Assembly (NCBI RefSeq): GCF_042693015.1
Contig: NZ_CP170544.1
Span: 3,596,001 to 3,660,000 of the forward strand
DNA: 64,000 nt
From: Sphingomonas_E sp042693015
Lineage (GTDB): Bacteria; Pseudomonadota; Alphaproteobacteria; Sphingomonadales; Sphingomonadaceae
Direction: 5' to 3'
How positions within the stretch are numbered: position 1 is the first letter of the stretch; every line of letters starts with the position of its first letter. This document shows positions 16,090 to 22,988 of the stretch, one piece after another. A program made the translations under genes and the position numbers. The notes beneath the pieces are model-generated. The model was not told the DNA's origin. It made no database searches and worked only from the letters and a program-made list of their open reading frames with translations.

Positions 16090-16121
16090 GCCATGTCCGC
16101 CAATAATCTGGCGGACATGGC
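16090..16121 (-). terminator. 13-bp perfect hairpin after the 16127-16765 gene
   Basis: GCCATGTCCGCCA, loop of 6, TGGCGGACATGGC, starting 6 bp past the stop of the minus-strand gene. No T run, so it is either a Rho-independent terminator of weak type or another repeat; the arm contains the TGTCCGC word of the island repeats. Confidence 0.5.
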
Positions 16122-16126
16122 TTCTT

Positions 16127-16765
16127 TCACTGAGCGTGATCTCCGGACGCCACGGGCGTCACCAACGGCGATGTCCCCTGAGAAACCGCCGGTCCGCCTG
16201 CAACAAGGGAAGCCTGCTGCGGTGCCGCCTGCAATCCATTCGCCTGGAACTGAATAGGCTCGGCCGTGAAGGCCTTCAGCTGCATGCCATTTGGCACTTC
16301 CGCCGATTTCCCCGTGACGAACGCACCAAATGGGCCGACGGCCACAACGGCACCGATCGTCGCGGCTGTGTTGCCCTGACCTTCCTGACGGTGTTTCCCC
16401 TCGATCGTAATCCGCCGGCCGCCGATTTCGATCCACTCGAACGCGATATCCATCTTGGCAGACTTACCGAATGCACCCTTGCCTGTGCGCCACGTAACTT
16501 TACCTTGGCCACGGGTGCCCTTGGGCAGCACAATATAGTTGTTCATCAGGACGTCATAGACCGTGCTGATCGTAAAAACGTCGCCTTCCTTCATGGTTTT
16601 GGACGACACACCGCTGTTTGGCGTGACGGTTAGCTCGGTATTCGCCGGCAAGATCCAAACGTTTCCTTGCGGAGCCGTGGCGACAGCTTGCTGAACTTGA
16701 GCGTCCTGCGCCAATGCAGGTGTGACGATAGCCAGCATAAATGCCGGCAGAATAGCTGCCTTCAT
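16127..16765 (-). CDS. Exported hypothetical protein
   Basis: 212 aa. Signal peptide (KAAILPAFMLAIVTPALAQ), a mature domain with VWILPANTELTVTPN, KEGDVFTISTVYDVLMNNYIVLPKGTRGQGKVTWRTGKGAFGKS, and a C-terminal low-complexity Gln/Ala/Pro tail. The segment resembles the conserved uncharacterised exported protein seen in many sphingomonads whose core binds or coats via a beta sandwich with a Gly-rich turn (GAVVAVGPFGAFVTGKSA, possibly a short membrane-active hairpin). The ATG at 16765 starts the signal sequence. Not assigned to a family. Confidence 0.78.
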   Translation of the reverse strand: MKAAILPAFMLAIVTPALAQDAQVQQAVATAPQGNVWILPANTELTVTPNSGVSSKTMKEGDVFTISTVYDVLMNNYIVLPKGTRGQGKVTWRTGKGAFGKSAKMDIAFEWIEIGGRRITIEGKHRQEGQGNTAATIGAVVAVGPFGAFVTGKSAEVPNGMQLKAFTAEPIQFQANGLQAAPQQASLVAGGPAVSQGTSPLVTPVASGDHAQ

Positions 16766-16993
16766 TTCGATAATCCCCCCTGTGACCCCCTTGGTCGGCG
16801 ACGGTGCTAGTTCGCTCGATCCGCCTCGGCAATGGCCTTCTGCGTGCCGCACTGCACGCCTCGCCGTCACGCTGGCGATATTTACGATAACGGGCAGTTC
16901 GGTAAGTGATTCGCGTCCGAGTTGGCCGTTATCGCAACCATCGAGAATTCGGGGTCCAGAGCGTCCGCTCACTCCGCCTGGCATCGAAAAGCG

Positions 16994-17027
16994 GTTTGTC
17001 GGGACACGCGGACAAAGCCGACATTGA
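16994..17027 (-). repeat. Dispersed island repeat, copy 2
   Basis: Reverse complement reads TCAATGTCGGCTTTGTCCGC then GTGTCCCGACAAAC; by eye about 27 of 34 positions match copy 1. Confidence 0.65.
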
Positions 17028-17059
17028 CGAACCCAGGCTCGTTCATCAGAACGCCGCTC

Positions 17060-17278
17060 GTGAAGCTAAAGACTTCTTTGATCGGTCTCGCGATTTCAGG
17101 CGGGACATTCGTGGCTTGCTGCTTGATCATGCTCCTATTCGGTCATGTTATGGAGCGTCCGGCCATCGTTTACCCTTTCGCGGCGGTCGCAGGCGCCAGC
17201 GCCTTGGCTTGGCCTCTGTTCACGGTCTGGACGTTAAGAGCGGCGATCGCCTCGCTGCGCAATCGGGACGCCTGCTAA
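17060..17278 (+). CDS. Small membrane protein, 72 aa
   Basis: Two predicted transmembrane helices (LIGLAISGGTFVACCLIMLLFG, residues 7-28, and YPFAAVAGASALAWPLFTVWTL, 38-59) separated by a short loop, with a basic C-terminus. Function unknown. The frame extends upstream to 16922, but that part translates the dispersed repeat at 16994-17027, so I start at the GTG at 17060, next to the first helix. No clear ribosome site, so the start is uncertain. Confidence 0.5.
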   Translation: MKLKTSLIGLAISGGTFVACCLIMLLFGHVMERPAIVYPFAAVAGASALAWPLFTVWTLRAAIASLRNRDAC

Positions 17279-17289
17279 CCCGATCCCCC

Positions 17290-17330
17290 GAAAATTTCCG
17301 GCCATTCCGGACACGCGACATAGCGGACCT
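17290..17330 (-). repeat. Dispersed island repeat, copy 3
   Basis: Reverse complement reads AGGTCCGCTATGTCGCGTGT then CCGGAATGGCCGGAAATTTTC. It abuts the inverted-repeat element carrying the DUF559 gene. Confidence 0.6.
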
Positions 17331-17334
17331 TCTA

Positions 17335-17786
17335 CTCCCCTCCCTGAAAGGGAGGGGTTGGGGGTGGGTTGGCGTGCGGAGCGCGCCTTACTAACATTGC
17401 GTCATGTCGCGGGTGCCCGAGCATATGACAGCCAATGCGCGTGCCCTGCGCAACGGCCAAACCGAAGCCGAGCGCATGATCTGGCGACGGCTGTCACGTT
17501 TTCGACCGCGCTTCATCCGGCAATTGGTGGTTGGCCCCGACATTCTCGACCTCGCCTGCCGATCGGTAAAACTGGCGGTCGAGTTCGACGGTAGCCAGCA
17601 CCTCGGCGCCGAGGACTATGATGCGCGGCGCTCCCAATTGCTGGCGGACAATGGCTGGACCGTCATTCGCTTCTGGAACGGCGAGGTTCTCGCCAATCCC
17701 GACGGTGTGGCTGAGGCAATCCTTGCAAAGACCGCCGAGTGCCTCGGCGGGCCCCACCCCCAGCCCCTCCCTTCCAGGGAGGGGAG
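17335..17786. mobile_element. 452-bp inverted-repeat-bounded element carrying a DUF559 gene
   Basis: Left end 17335-17368 and right end 17753-17786 are inverted copies with 32 of 34 bases identical (CTCCCCTCCCT, then AGGGAGGGG and TGGGGGTGGG). Each end is itself a small palindrome (CCCCTCCCT..AGGGAGGGG), like REP sequences. The DUF559 gene fills the interior and its last 17 or so residues are encoded by the right repeat. No target-site duplication is obvious. Confidence 0.6.
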
Positions 17787-17799
17787 GAAGAGGGGCTAA
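17404..17799 (+). CDS. DUF559 domain-containing protein (Vsr-like endonuclease fold)
   Basis: 131 aa. The DUF559 family has a PD-(D/E)xK/Vsr-like nuclease core; here ARALRNGQTEAERMIWRRL leads into RFIRQLVVGPDILDLACRS, LAVEFDGSQH (acidic active-site strand) and NGWTVIRFWNGEVLANPDGV. The C-terminal GGPHPQPLPSREGRKRG is a translation of the right inverted repeat, not part of the fold. Similar repeat-derived tails are common on DUF559 proteins in alphaproteobacteria, from memory. The gene sits alone between inverted repeats, which suggests a small mobile unit. Its biochemical role is not established for the family. Confidence 0.85.
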   Translation: MSRVPEHMTANARALRNGQTEAERMIWRRLSRFRPRFIRQLVVGPDILDLACRSVKLAVEFDGSQHLGAEDYDARRSQLLADNGWTVIRFWNGEVLANPDGVAEAILAKTAECLGGPHPQPLPSREGRKRG

Positions 17800-17800
17800 C

Positions 17801-17921
17801 GTCCGCTTCCCCCGACATACCGGACCTACCGTGGCCGGTTCGGCGCGCCTGATTCCCGACCGTCAGCAATTGGGACGTCTCCGCCGGCCAGCGATCGTCC
17901 GCTACGTCGGGGAGAGCGGTC
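17801..17921. repeat. 121-bp MITE-like element
   Basis: Left end GTCCGCTTCCCCCGACATAC; right end 17899-17921, reverse-complemented, GACCGCTCTCCCCGACGTAG; 18 of 23 bases match. Same length class and terminal core as 15058-15177, but the interior differs. Directly follows the DUF559 element. Confidence 0.5.
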
Positions 17922-17982
17922 ATTGCTGAGCCTGCTCGCAATGCTATCAACCAACGCGGTAATTACACTCGGCGGATGAGCG

Positions 17983-18405
17983 ATGACCGATGCTTTCTTT
18001 TCTCGGATGGCTGATCTTGACGCAATTGTAGAGCAGTGTCGGGGCGAGGGAGTGTTCGCCGTCGGAATTGTCCGTGACACCTCCAATCGGTCCGATCGAG
18101 ATTGGCCGTGGTGGAGCATCCAGATTGAGCGATCCTATGAAGACGGGTCGGAAAAGCGGCGCACGACCGCGGAAGTCGCGCTAAACGCACCGGCGCCGGG
18201 GGTTCCCTCCTTGTTCGAAGGGCGCTGGCAGGCACGGATGTGGAGCGGCGTGAGCGCGGACAACTTTCGACAGCAAGGTAGCTGGCCTCTGGCTTGGGAC
18301 AAACCCTCGCCCAGGGATTTGAACGAAGCGATGGCGGCGCTCCTGACGGAGGCGGATGCCGCAATCGCGAGGGCCATGAGCACGATCATTCAGCCGGAAA
18401 GCTGA
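17983..18405 (+). CDS. Hypothetical protein, 140 aa
   Basis: Not recognised. A soluble protein with an aromatic N-terminal half (DRDWPWWSIQIERSYEDGSEKRRTTAEVAL), ARMWSGVSADNFRQQGSWPLAWDKPSP in the middle and an amphipathic C-terminal helix (LNEAMAALLTEADAAIARAM). No signal peptide or membrane segment. The ATG at 17983 follows GGCGGATGAGCG. It lies between repeat elements; the whole 92-bp gap to the next gene is filled by one repeat (18414-18489). Confidence 0.7.
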   Translation: MTDAFFSRMADLDAIVEQCRGEGVFAVGIVRDTSNRSDRDWPWWSIQIERSYEDGSEKRRTTAEVALNAPAPGVPSLFEGRWQARMWSGVSADNFRQQGSWPLAWDKPSPRDLNEAMAALLTEADAAIARAMSTIIQPES

Positions 18406-18413
18406 AGGTCGGC

Positions 18414-18489
18414 TATGTCGCGGGTCCGGACAGTCAGGAATTTTTCGGCGATGCGATGGGGAAAGGCCGAGAAGTCGGGGGGAGCGGAC
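18414..18489 (+). repeat. Composite island repeat filling an intergenic space
   Basis: Starts TATGTCGCGGGTCCGGACAG then TCAGGAATTTTTC, and ends with the complement of GTCCGCTCCCCCCGAC. The same two end types in the opposite orientation make up 20643-20716, so both are copies of one element. Confidence 0.6.
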
Positions 18490-18497
18490 GTTTGGGT

Positions 18498-18818
18498 TCA
18501 CCCCACTCGCACAAATCGGGAAGTTTCTCCTCCGAAGGCGAGTGTGAGAACTCCGTCGTCGGACAAACTGTAAGCGGTCCGCTGGGGGCCTGGATGGGAA
18601 GGCTGATCTGTGATGATCGACGCCCCGTCTAGACGATAGGTCATCAAGATCGCCTCGTTTTTTCCGGATGATTTGATGATGTATATTAGATTGCCGTCAG
18701 CATCGAATTCCATGCTCACATTGCCGAGATTTTGCTGAGTTTCGAGGTGAGACGGGTCGATGGTCCAACGGCCCAATAGCAAGTTGCTCTCTTTTATTTT
18801 CTTCCGAAACCACGCCAT
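18498..18818 (-). CDS. Hypothetical protein, 106 aa
   Basis: Soluble small protein, not recognised. Basic start (MAWFRKKIKE), then LLGRWTIDPSHLETQQNLGNVSMEFDADGNLIYII and IMTYRLDGASIITDQPS, ending LSDDGVLTLAFGGETSRFVR. The alternating G-x-W...F..DG.L.Y pattern is that of a small lipocalin-like or META/DUF beta barrel (inference). No signal peptide. Located between two repeat copies, and more AT-rich than core genes. Confidence 0.68.
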   Translation of the reverse strand: MAWFRKKIKESNLLLGRWTIDPSHLETQQNLGNVSMEFDADGNLIYIIKSSGKNEAILMTYRLDGASIITDQPSHPGPQRTAYSLSDDGVLTLAFGGETSRFVRVG

Positions 18819-18858
18819 GCAGAACCCTCCCCATGGAGCCTTTTACGACCTGGAAGAG

Positions 18859-18899
18859 CGTCCGCAATGTCGGCGTGTCCTGACAGTCCGGATTTTTCA
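18859..18899 (+). repeat. Dispersed island repeat, copy at left of parDE
   Basis: Begins CGTCCGCAATGTCGGCGTGT and ends GACAGTCCGGATTTTTCA. Matches the inverted copy at 20058-20098 in 35 of 41 positions. Confidence 0.7.
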
Positions 18900-18953
18900 G
18901 GCGTGGCAAGGCGCAAGGGCAGCAAAGCGGGCGGTAGCCGTCGAGGGATGCAA

Positions 18954-19268
18954 TTAGCCTCCGTCGTCCTCGCGAAAACGGGAAATCTGGTGCATGCGTT
19001 CGTGAAGCACCGTGACAATACCCACAGCACCGTTCGAGAGGATGCGCCAATATACGTAGTGCTGCTCGCACCGTGTATAGAAGCCCTCGACGCCGAATTC
19101 GGCCGGCACCGTGCGCCAGACCAGGGCTCGGCTCGCGATGCGCTCAAAGCATGCAAAGAGATCGCGGATGTATGTTTCCGCCTGATCCTGTCCCCAAGTT
19201 TCGCGGGTATAGGCAAATATCTCGTCGAGCCGCTGGCCGGCGATAGCGGAAACCAGAAAGGTCGTCAT
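18954..19268 (-). CDS. parE: ParE-type toxin of a type II toxin-antitoxin system
   Basis: 104 aa of the RelE/ParE superfamily: VSAIAGQRLDEIFAYTRETWG at the N-terminus, then QAETYIRDLFACFERIA, CEQHYVYWRILSNGAVGIVTVLHERM and the C-terminal QISRF. ParE toxins inhibit DNA gyrase; RelE-type members cut mRNA on the ribosome. The sequence fits ParE better (long N-terminal helical hairpin), but target specificity cannot be read. It follows its antitoxin gene by 2 bp. The pair is flanked by inverted copies of the dispersed repeat. Confidence 0.88.
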   Translation of the reverse strand: MTTFLVSAIAGQRLDEIFAYTRETWGQDQAETYIRDLFACFERIASRALVWRTVPAEFGVEGFYTRCEQHYVYWRILSNGAVGIVTVLHERMHQISRFREDDGG

Positions 19269-19270
19269 GG

Positions 19271-19528
19271 TCAGTTTCGGGCGTTACGTGCGATCACGCT
19301 ACCCGCGTCGAGAACCGCAAAGCTCGCCTCGTCGGCCGCGAAAGCGCGGGTAAGTTCGGCTTTCAGACGTTCAAATTGCCCCGCTTCCACACGCTCCTTG
19401 TCGCGGCGAATGAGATCGCGGACATATTCGCTTACGTTTTCGTAGCTGCCGTGCTCGCCGACGTTGGCCGAAACGAAATCGCTGAGCGCGCCACCGATGC
19501 GGACATTCAATGTAAGCGGCTTGTTCAT
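19271..19528 (-). CDS. parD: ParD-type antitoxin
   Basis: 85 aa: ribbon-helix-helix N-terminus (KPLTLNVRIGGALSDFVSANV) with the family motif GSYENVSEYVRDLIRRDKER, then a toxin-binding tail. It neutralises the ParE toxin encoded just downstream and normally represses its own operon. The ATG at 19528 starts the RHH strand. An inverted repeat overlapping the predicted -10 immediately upstream is the likely ParD operator. Confidence 0.88.
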   Translation of the reverse strand: MNKPLTLNVRIGGALSDFVSANVGEHGSYENVSEYVRDLIRRDKERVEAGQFERLKAELTRAFAADEASFAVLDAGSVIARNARN

Positions 19529-19541
19529 AGACCATTCTCCT

Positions 19542-19576
19542 GTCCAGATAATATGGAATATTGTGGACAAATGCAA
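19542..19576 (-). promoter_or_regulatory. parDE promoter with overlapping operator
   Basis: Minus strand: -35 TTGCAT (19571-19576), 17-base spacer, -10 TATTAT (19548-19553). An inverted repeat GTCCA..ATAT / ATAT..TGGAC (19542-19567) covers the -10, as expected for autorepression by a ribbon-helix-helix antitoxin. Confidence 0.65.
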
Positions 19577-20121
19577 GGTGGGTTCGCGTCTTCGCCACCC
19601 GCTCCCACACGGATGTTTGCCGCCATTTTTAACGGCTCAGCCGTTGGCAGTGCGCTACCAGATCCGGGGTATTTTTCGGCCAGTCCTGGCCTGGTCGCAT
19701 TCGCGGACTTGTCACCTCGCCGAGGTGCAATGGTAGGGCAGCGCGCCCAGCATATGGGGTATCCATCCGAAATTCATCTGGACGAAGAGGCGAGCGTGGT
19801 CGTCATGCACCTAGCGCACGTGTCTTTCACCATACGCACCCGTTCTGACCATAAAAGGCGTATTTTCAAGAGCTTATCGGAAGTCCGATCGCACTGTCAG
19901 GACACATTTTGATGGCGGACCGCTCGTTCGTCAACACGAAGTTGGCTAGTGATTCGGGGGTGATTCACGCCGCTGCATCTCCGCTACGCCCTCCTCTCGC
20001 GCGCGAGTCGAGCGATGCTCACTTGAGATACCGGTACGGCGGCAAACCCTGCGGCGACAAAAAATCCGGACTGTCCGGACCCGCCGACTTTGCGGACATA
20101 TCCCACTGCGGGCATTGAGAG
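19577..20121. other. 545-bp region without a convincing gene
   Basis: Holds a perfect 15-base palindrome AACGGCTCAGCCGTT (19631-19645) and the dispersed repeat at 20058-20098. A plus-strand reading frame here (about 19610-19912) runs through parD antisense and has no family resemblance; it may be decayed sequence. Confidence 0.45.
20058..20098 (-). repeat. Dispersed island repeat, copy at right of parDE
   Basis: Reverse complement begins TGTCCGCAAAGTCGGCGGGT and ends GACAGTCCGGATTTTTTG; inverted partner of 18859-18899. Confidence 0.7.
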
Positions 20122-20628
20122 ATGATGACCGCCGATCAACCGTTGTTCCGGTTCAATCCCGGCGCTTACGACGAAAAACGCTCGTTGAAACCGTCGCAGG
20201 AGATTTGCGAGGTTTGCTCAAAGCCTTGTGTGTGGACGTACACTGGAAATATTTATTCGCTGACGACGCCGACTGTTTGTGCGCGCTGCATAGCAGATGG
20301 GGAACTCGAGGCGTTCCTCCGCGATGATTTTTTCACGTTGCACGACATTGAAATCGACGGTGCGGACCCATCGCTGGAACAGGAACTGCTCAAACGAACC
20401 CCCGGCGTTGCGTGTTTTAATCCATTCAGTTGGCCGGTACTCGACGGTATTCCCTTGGCGTTCATGGGATACGGCAACGAAAAGGACCTGATTGCGTTGC
20501 CAGAAGTACGAGCCGCTATGTCGGAAGCCTTTGAGGGGTTCGGGTTAAAATGCGCGCCAAGCCCATATGCCCTCATCTTCAAAGAGGTTGATGGTCCACG
20601 GTATCGCGTGGTTATTGATCATGATTAA
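20122..20628 (+). CDS. CbrC family protein (UPF0167)
   Basis: 168 aa. Typical of CbrC: LFRFNPGAYDEKRSLKPS at the start, two zinc-knuckle-like Cys pairs (CEVCSKPCVWTYTGNIY and CARCIADGELE), then a domain with FNPFSWPVLDGIPLAFMGYGNEKDLIAL. Family members are small cytoplasmic proteins of unknown mechanism; CbrC of E. coli is linked by CreBC regulation to colicin E2 tolerance. In this setting it may be an immunity-like or accessory cargo gene. Both ATG codons at 20122 and 20125 are possible. Flanked on both sides by island repeats. Confidence 0.8.
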   Translation: MMTADQPLFRFNPGAYDEKRSLKPSQEICEVCSKPCVWTYTGNIYSLTTPTVCARCIADGELEAFLRDDFFTLHDIEIDGADPSLEQELLKRTPGVACFNPFSWPVLDGIPLAFMGYGNEKDLIALPEVRAAMSEAFEGFGLKCAPSPYALIFKEVDGPRYRVVIDHD

Positions 20629-20642
20629 ACGCTAGTTGCTAA

Positions 20643-20716
20643 GTCCGCTTCCCCCGACTTTTCCGCCATAACCGCCAGCAAGGCTGGAAAAATCCTGCCT
20701 GTCAGGACACACCGAC
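20643..20716 (-). repeat. Composite island repeat
   Basis: Starts GTCCGCTTCCCCCGACTTTT and ends with the complement of GTCGGTGTGTCCTGACAGG. Contains a small CCAGC/GCTGG hairpin. Inverted relative of 18414-18489. Confidence 0.6.
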
Positions 20717-20828
20717 TGAGCTTTCATTGGATGCGAAAACGAAGCATCCCGAAGGCCGACGCTCCTTCACATAAACGATTGGGGACAGCGGACAGCGCCC
20801 GAGCTTTCGAAAGACGGATTTCCCAAGC

Positions 20829-21356
20829 TCAATAGCTTGTACCTTGGTGCGCGCGCACTTTCCTGAAGAGGAACGCGGCTGCGTGCGCTTCTTCGAGAGG
20901 CACCATACGGCTATCTGAATACGCCTGCATCTCACGTTGAAATGCCGGCGCATCAGCCAATGCGTTTGCGATGTCTGGTTGCGCGTACAAGTCCGATTTG
21001 AGGCGTGACGCACCGATCATCACCGAACACACCGCATCATCACTACCCCGCTGAAAGTCGGCATCACCATTCAGCACCATTTCTGTCGCAAACCGCGCCA
21101 CCCAAGGCTCCGCGCCAAGTCCAGCAAACACGTCGATGACGACACGGCCTTTGTCTTTTGTGCTGAGGCTGTAACCGCCAATGACCAGGCTTCCACTCAC
21201 CATGCCGTGGATCACGCCGAGGACGTACTGGTCATTCCAAATGCGGGAGTCGTATTCTCTTGTCAGAGGATCAAAAAAAAACGGCATCGTCCCCATCCGT
21301 GCCGCTGCTTCGGCCTGAATGGTGGCTGTTCGCCTCAGTCGCCCAAAACCAAACAT
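20829..21356 (-). CDS. Hypothetical protein, 175 aa
   Basis: Soluble protein, not recognised. The N-terminus is basic (FGFGRLRRTATIQAEAAARM), followed by a region with NDQYVLGVIHGMVSGSLVIGG, VVIDVFAGLGAEPWVARFATEMV and a C-terminal segment with AAAFLFRKVRAHQ. The pattern of a short helical repeat with glycine hinges is consistent with a small all-alpha protein, perhaps an immunity-type cargo gene as often found in islands (speculation). The start at 21356 has no strong ribosome site. Bounded by repeats on its 3' side. Confidence 0.65.
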   Translation of the reverse strand: MFGFGRLRRTATIQAEAAARMGTMPFFFDPLTREYDSRIWNDQYVLGVIHGMVSGSLVIGGYSLSTKDKGRVVIDVFAGLGAEPWVARFATEMVLNGDADFQRGSDDAVCSVMIGASRLKSDLYAQPDIANALADAPAFQREMQAYSDSRMVPLEEAHAAAFLFRKVRAHQGTSY

Positions 21357-21856
21357 CCGCCACCTTGCGAGCCTGTCTGTTCGCCCTCTCCGCTTGTGAT
21401 CGGACGAAAGCTACGCGCCGGTCCTAACCGCAGCAAGTGTTGGCCTGCGCGCCCGTGCACTGACGGCATCTATCGCGCGTTCACCGTCTGGAAACGGCCT
21501 ATCCGGACACCCCGACAAGGCCGACGCGATCGCGGAGAAGGGGACCGCCTGAAAGCGGCCTCCGTTCCAAATTTGAACGAACGGAAGCTGTCAGGCGGCC
21601 AAAATTGTCCGCGGAAAGGCGGCTTTGGCGGCGCCTGCCGTCACCGCAGTAAGGAGCCTTCAATTGGTCACCTGCGCAGGCGGAGCTCGCTGGCGTGTCT
21701 CTCCGGCAATTCCAATTTTAGCATCTTCGCCCTGAGCCAGCACGTCGAGCCGATGTTGTGGAAACGGGCTGCAAACTTGATGGAGGCTGTCGGCTCTACC
21801 ATCAAACTCCGCTAGCTGTTTCAATCCGCGCTGCTCGAGCAAGCCAGGATGGCCCC
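21357..21856. other. 500-bp region with repeat remnants
   Basis: Contains a dispersed repeat copy (21496-21525, reverse complement GTCGGCCTTGTCGGGGTGTC then CGGATAGGCC) and a partial copy near 21590-21615. Short frames are present on both strands but none has family resemblance. It marks the right edge of the island. Confidence 0.5.
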
Positions 21857-22885
21857 ATGAAGTTGTCGATCGTTGATTTATCCACCATCAAGCCCGGCGA
21901 GACAGCGAGCGATGCATTGACGCAATCCCTCGAGACGGCTCGCCGCGCGGATGCACTGGGCTATCACCGGATATGGTTCGCTGAACATCACATGGCGCCG
22001 GCCCAGGCATCGCACCATCCGGAATTGCTGATCGCCGCGGCAGGAACGCAGACCGGGCGCATCAGGCTCGGATCCGGTGCGGTGCTGATGAACCATTACA
22101 GCCCGTTCAAGGTGGCTGAAATGTTCAAACAGCTGGATGCGATGTTCCCGGGACGCATCGACCTTGGCATGGGCCGGGCCACGGCAGGACCGGTCATCGA
22201 CATGGCCCTGCGTCGGGACCGCAATGTGCAGCCTGGCGACGATCATGCCGCACAAGTTTCTGAAGCCGTAGCCTGGCTGCATCAGGCTTTCCCGGCCGGT
22301 CATCCGTTCGCAGGCAAGCAGATGATGCCAACCGTCGACACATTGCCCCAAAGCTGGTTGCTGGGATCGAGCCCCGGCGGAGCTCAACTGGCAGCCCGGA
22401 TCGGTATCGGCTATTCATTCGCCGGCTTCATAAATCCGCAGGCCGCGGCTTTCGCCTTGCGCAGCTATCGCGAACATTTCGTCGCGACACCATTCGGATC
22501 AGGCGCGCCGCGCGCGATGCTGGGGGTCAACGTCAGTGTGGGAGAAGATGCTGAGCATGGCCGGCGCCTCGCTTTGTGCGTCAAGGGGTATTACCAGCGC
22601 CTCGCAAGGTTAGGCGCCACGGCTTTCGTTCCCACCATCGAAGAAGCTGAGCGTGAGCTTGGTGAGGCGGAGTGGGCCGAACCCACGCAAATCGTGGGCG
22701 AGCGCTGGCCCCGCTTCGTCGCCGGCAGCGCCGAAGAGGTCAGAATGACGCTTGAGCAAATGATCGACCAGAGCGGCGCCAACGAGTTGATCGTTCAAGA
22801 CATGATGGCTGACCCAACCGACCGCCATCGATCGCACGAAAGGTTGGCGAAGGCGTTTGGCCTTGCCCAGGACATTGGTCCGTGA
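21857..22885 (+). CDS. LLM class flavin-dependent oxidoreductase (bacterial luciferase-like)
   Basis: 342-aa TIM-barrel monooxygenase or reductase using FMNH2 or F420. Family features: SIVDLSTIKPGETASDAL at the start, YHRIWFAEHHMAP near residue 40, GRIRLGSGAVLMNHYSPFKVAE near 75, FPGRIDLGMGRA near 105 and a C-terminal LIVQDMMADPTDRHRSHE. It belongs to the MsnO8-like subgroup of LLM oxidoreductases with short substrate pocket (from the SxxDxxxxxxG start; inference). Substrate unknown. The ATG at 21857 follows CCAGGATGGCCCC. Convergent with the LysR gene 104 bp downstream. Confidence 0.9.
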   Translation: MKLSIVDLSTIKPGETASDALTQSLETARRADALGYHRIWFAEHHMAPAQASHHPELLIAAAGTQTGRIRLGSGAVLMNHYSPFKVAEMFKQLDAMFPGRIDLGMGRATAGPVIDMALRRDRNVQPGDDHAAQVSEAVAWLHQAFPAGHPFAGKQMMPTVDTLPQSWLLGSSPGGAQLAARIGIGYSFAGFINPQAAAFALRSYREHFVATPFGSGAPRAMLGVNVSVGEDAEHGRRLALCVKGYYQRLARLGATAFVPTIEEAERELGEAEWAEPTQIVGERWPRFVAGSAEEVRMTLEQMIDQSGANELIVQDMMADPTDRHRSHERLAKAFGLAQDIGP

Positions 22886-22988
22886 GGCTCCGCTCGAGCT
22901 ATCTCTGGTTGACGCCAGAACCAGCTTTGGCGTCCGCAATTGGGAATAGCCCACAACTCTACGATTGTCGCGTTTGGCGGCACTTCCG

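Larger units (their letters stand above)
15751..16126. other. 376-bp intergenic region
   Basis: Contains a copy of the dispersed repeat (15811-15844), a GC-rich GGGGGGCGATC...GATCGCCCCCC palindrome near 15950-15975 that may be a terminator, and the hairpin at 16090-16121. No gene seen. Confidence 0.5.

Noticed and set aside
16906..17394. 162-aa plus-strand frame over the repeats
   Set aside because: It is a translation of the dispersed repeats and of the left end of the DUF559 element in a second frame; the two-helix membrane protein in the other frame is more gene-like.
19376..19912. 178-aa plus-strand frame antisense to parD
   Set aside because: It overlaps parD and its promoter and has no family resemblance.
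15058..21525. Integron attC array hypothesis for the dispersed repeats
   Set aside because: Copies lie in both orientations and genes point both ways; no RYYYAAC/GTTRRRY core, and the recombinase lacks the IntI-type extra domain.
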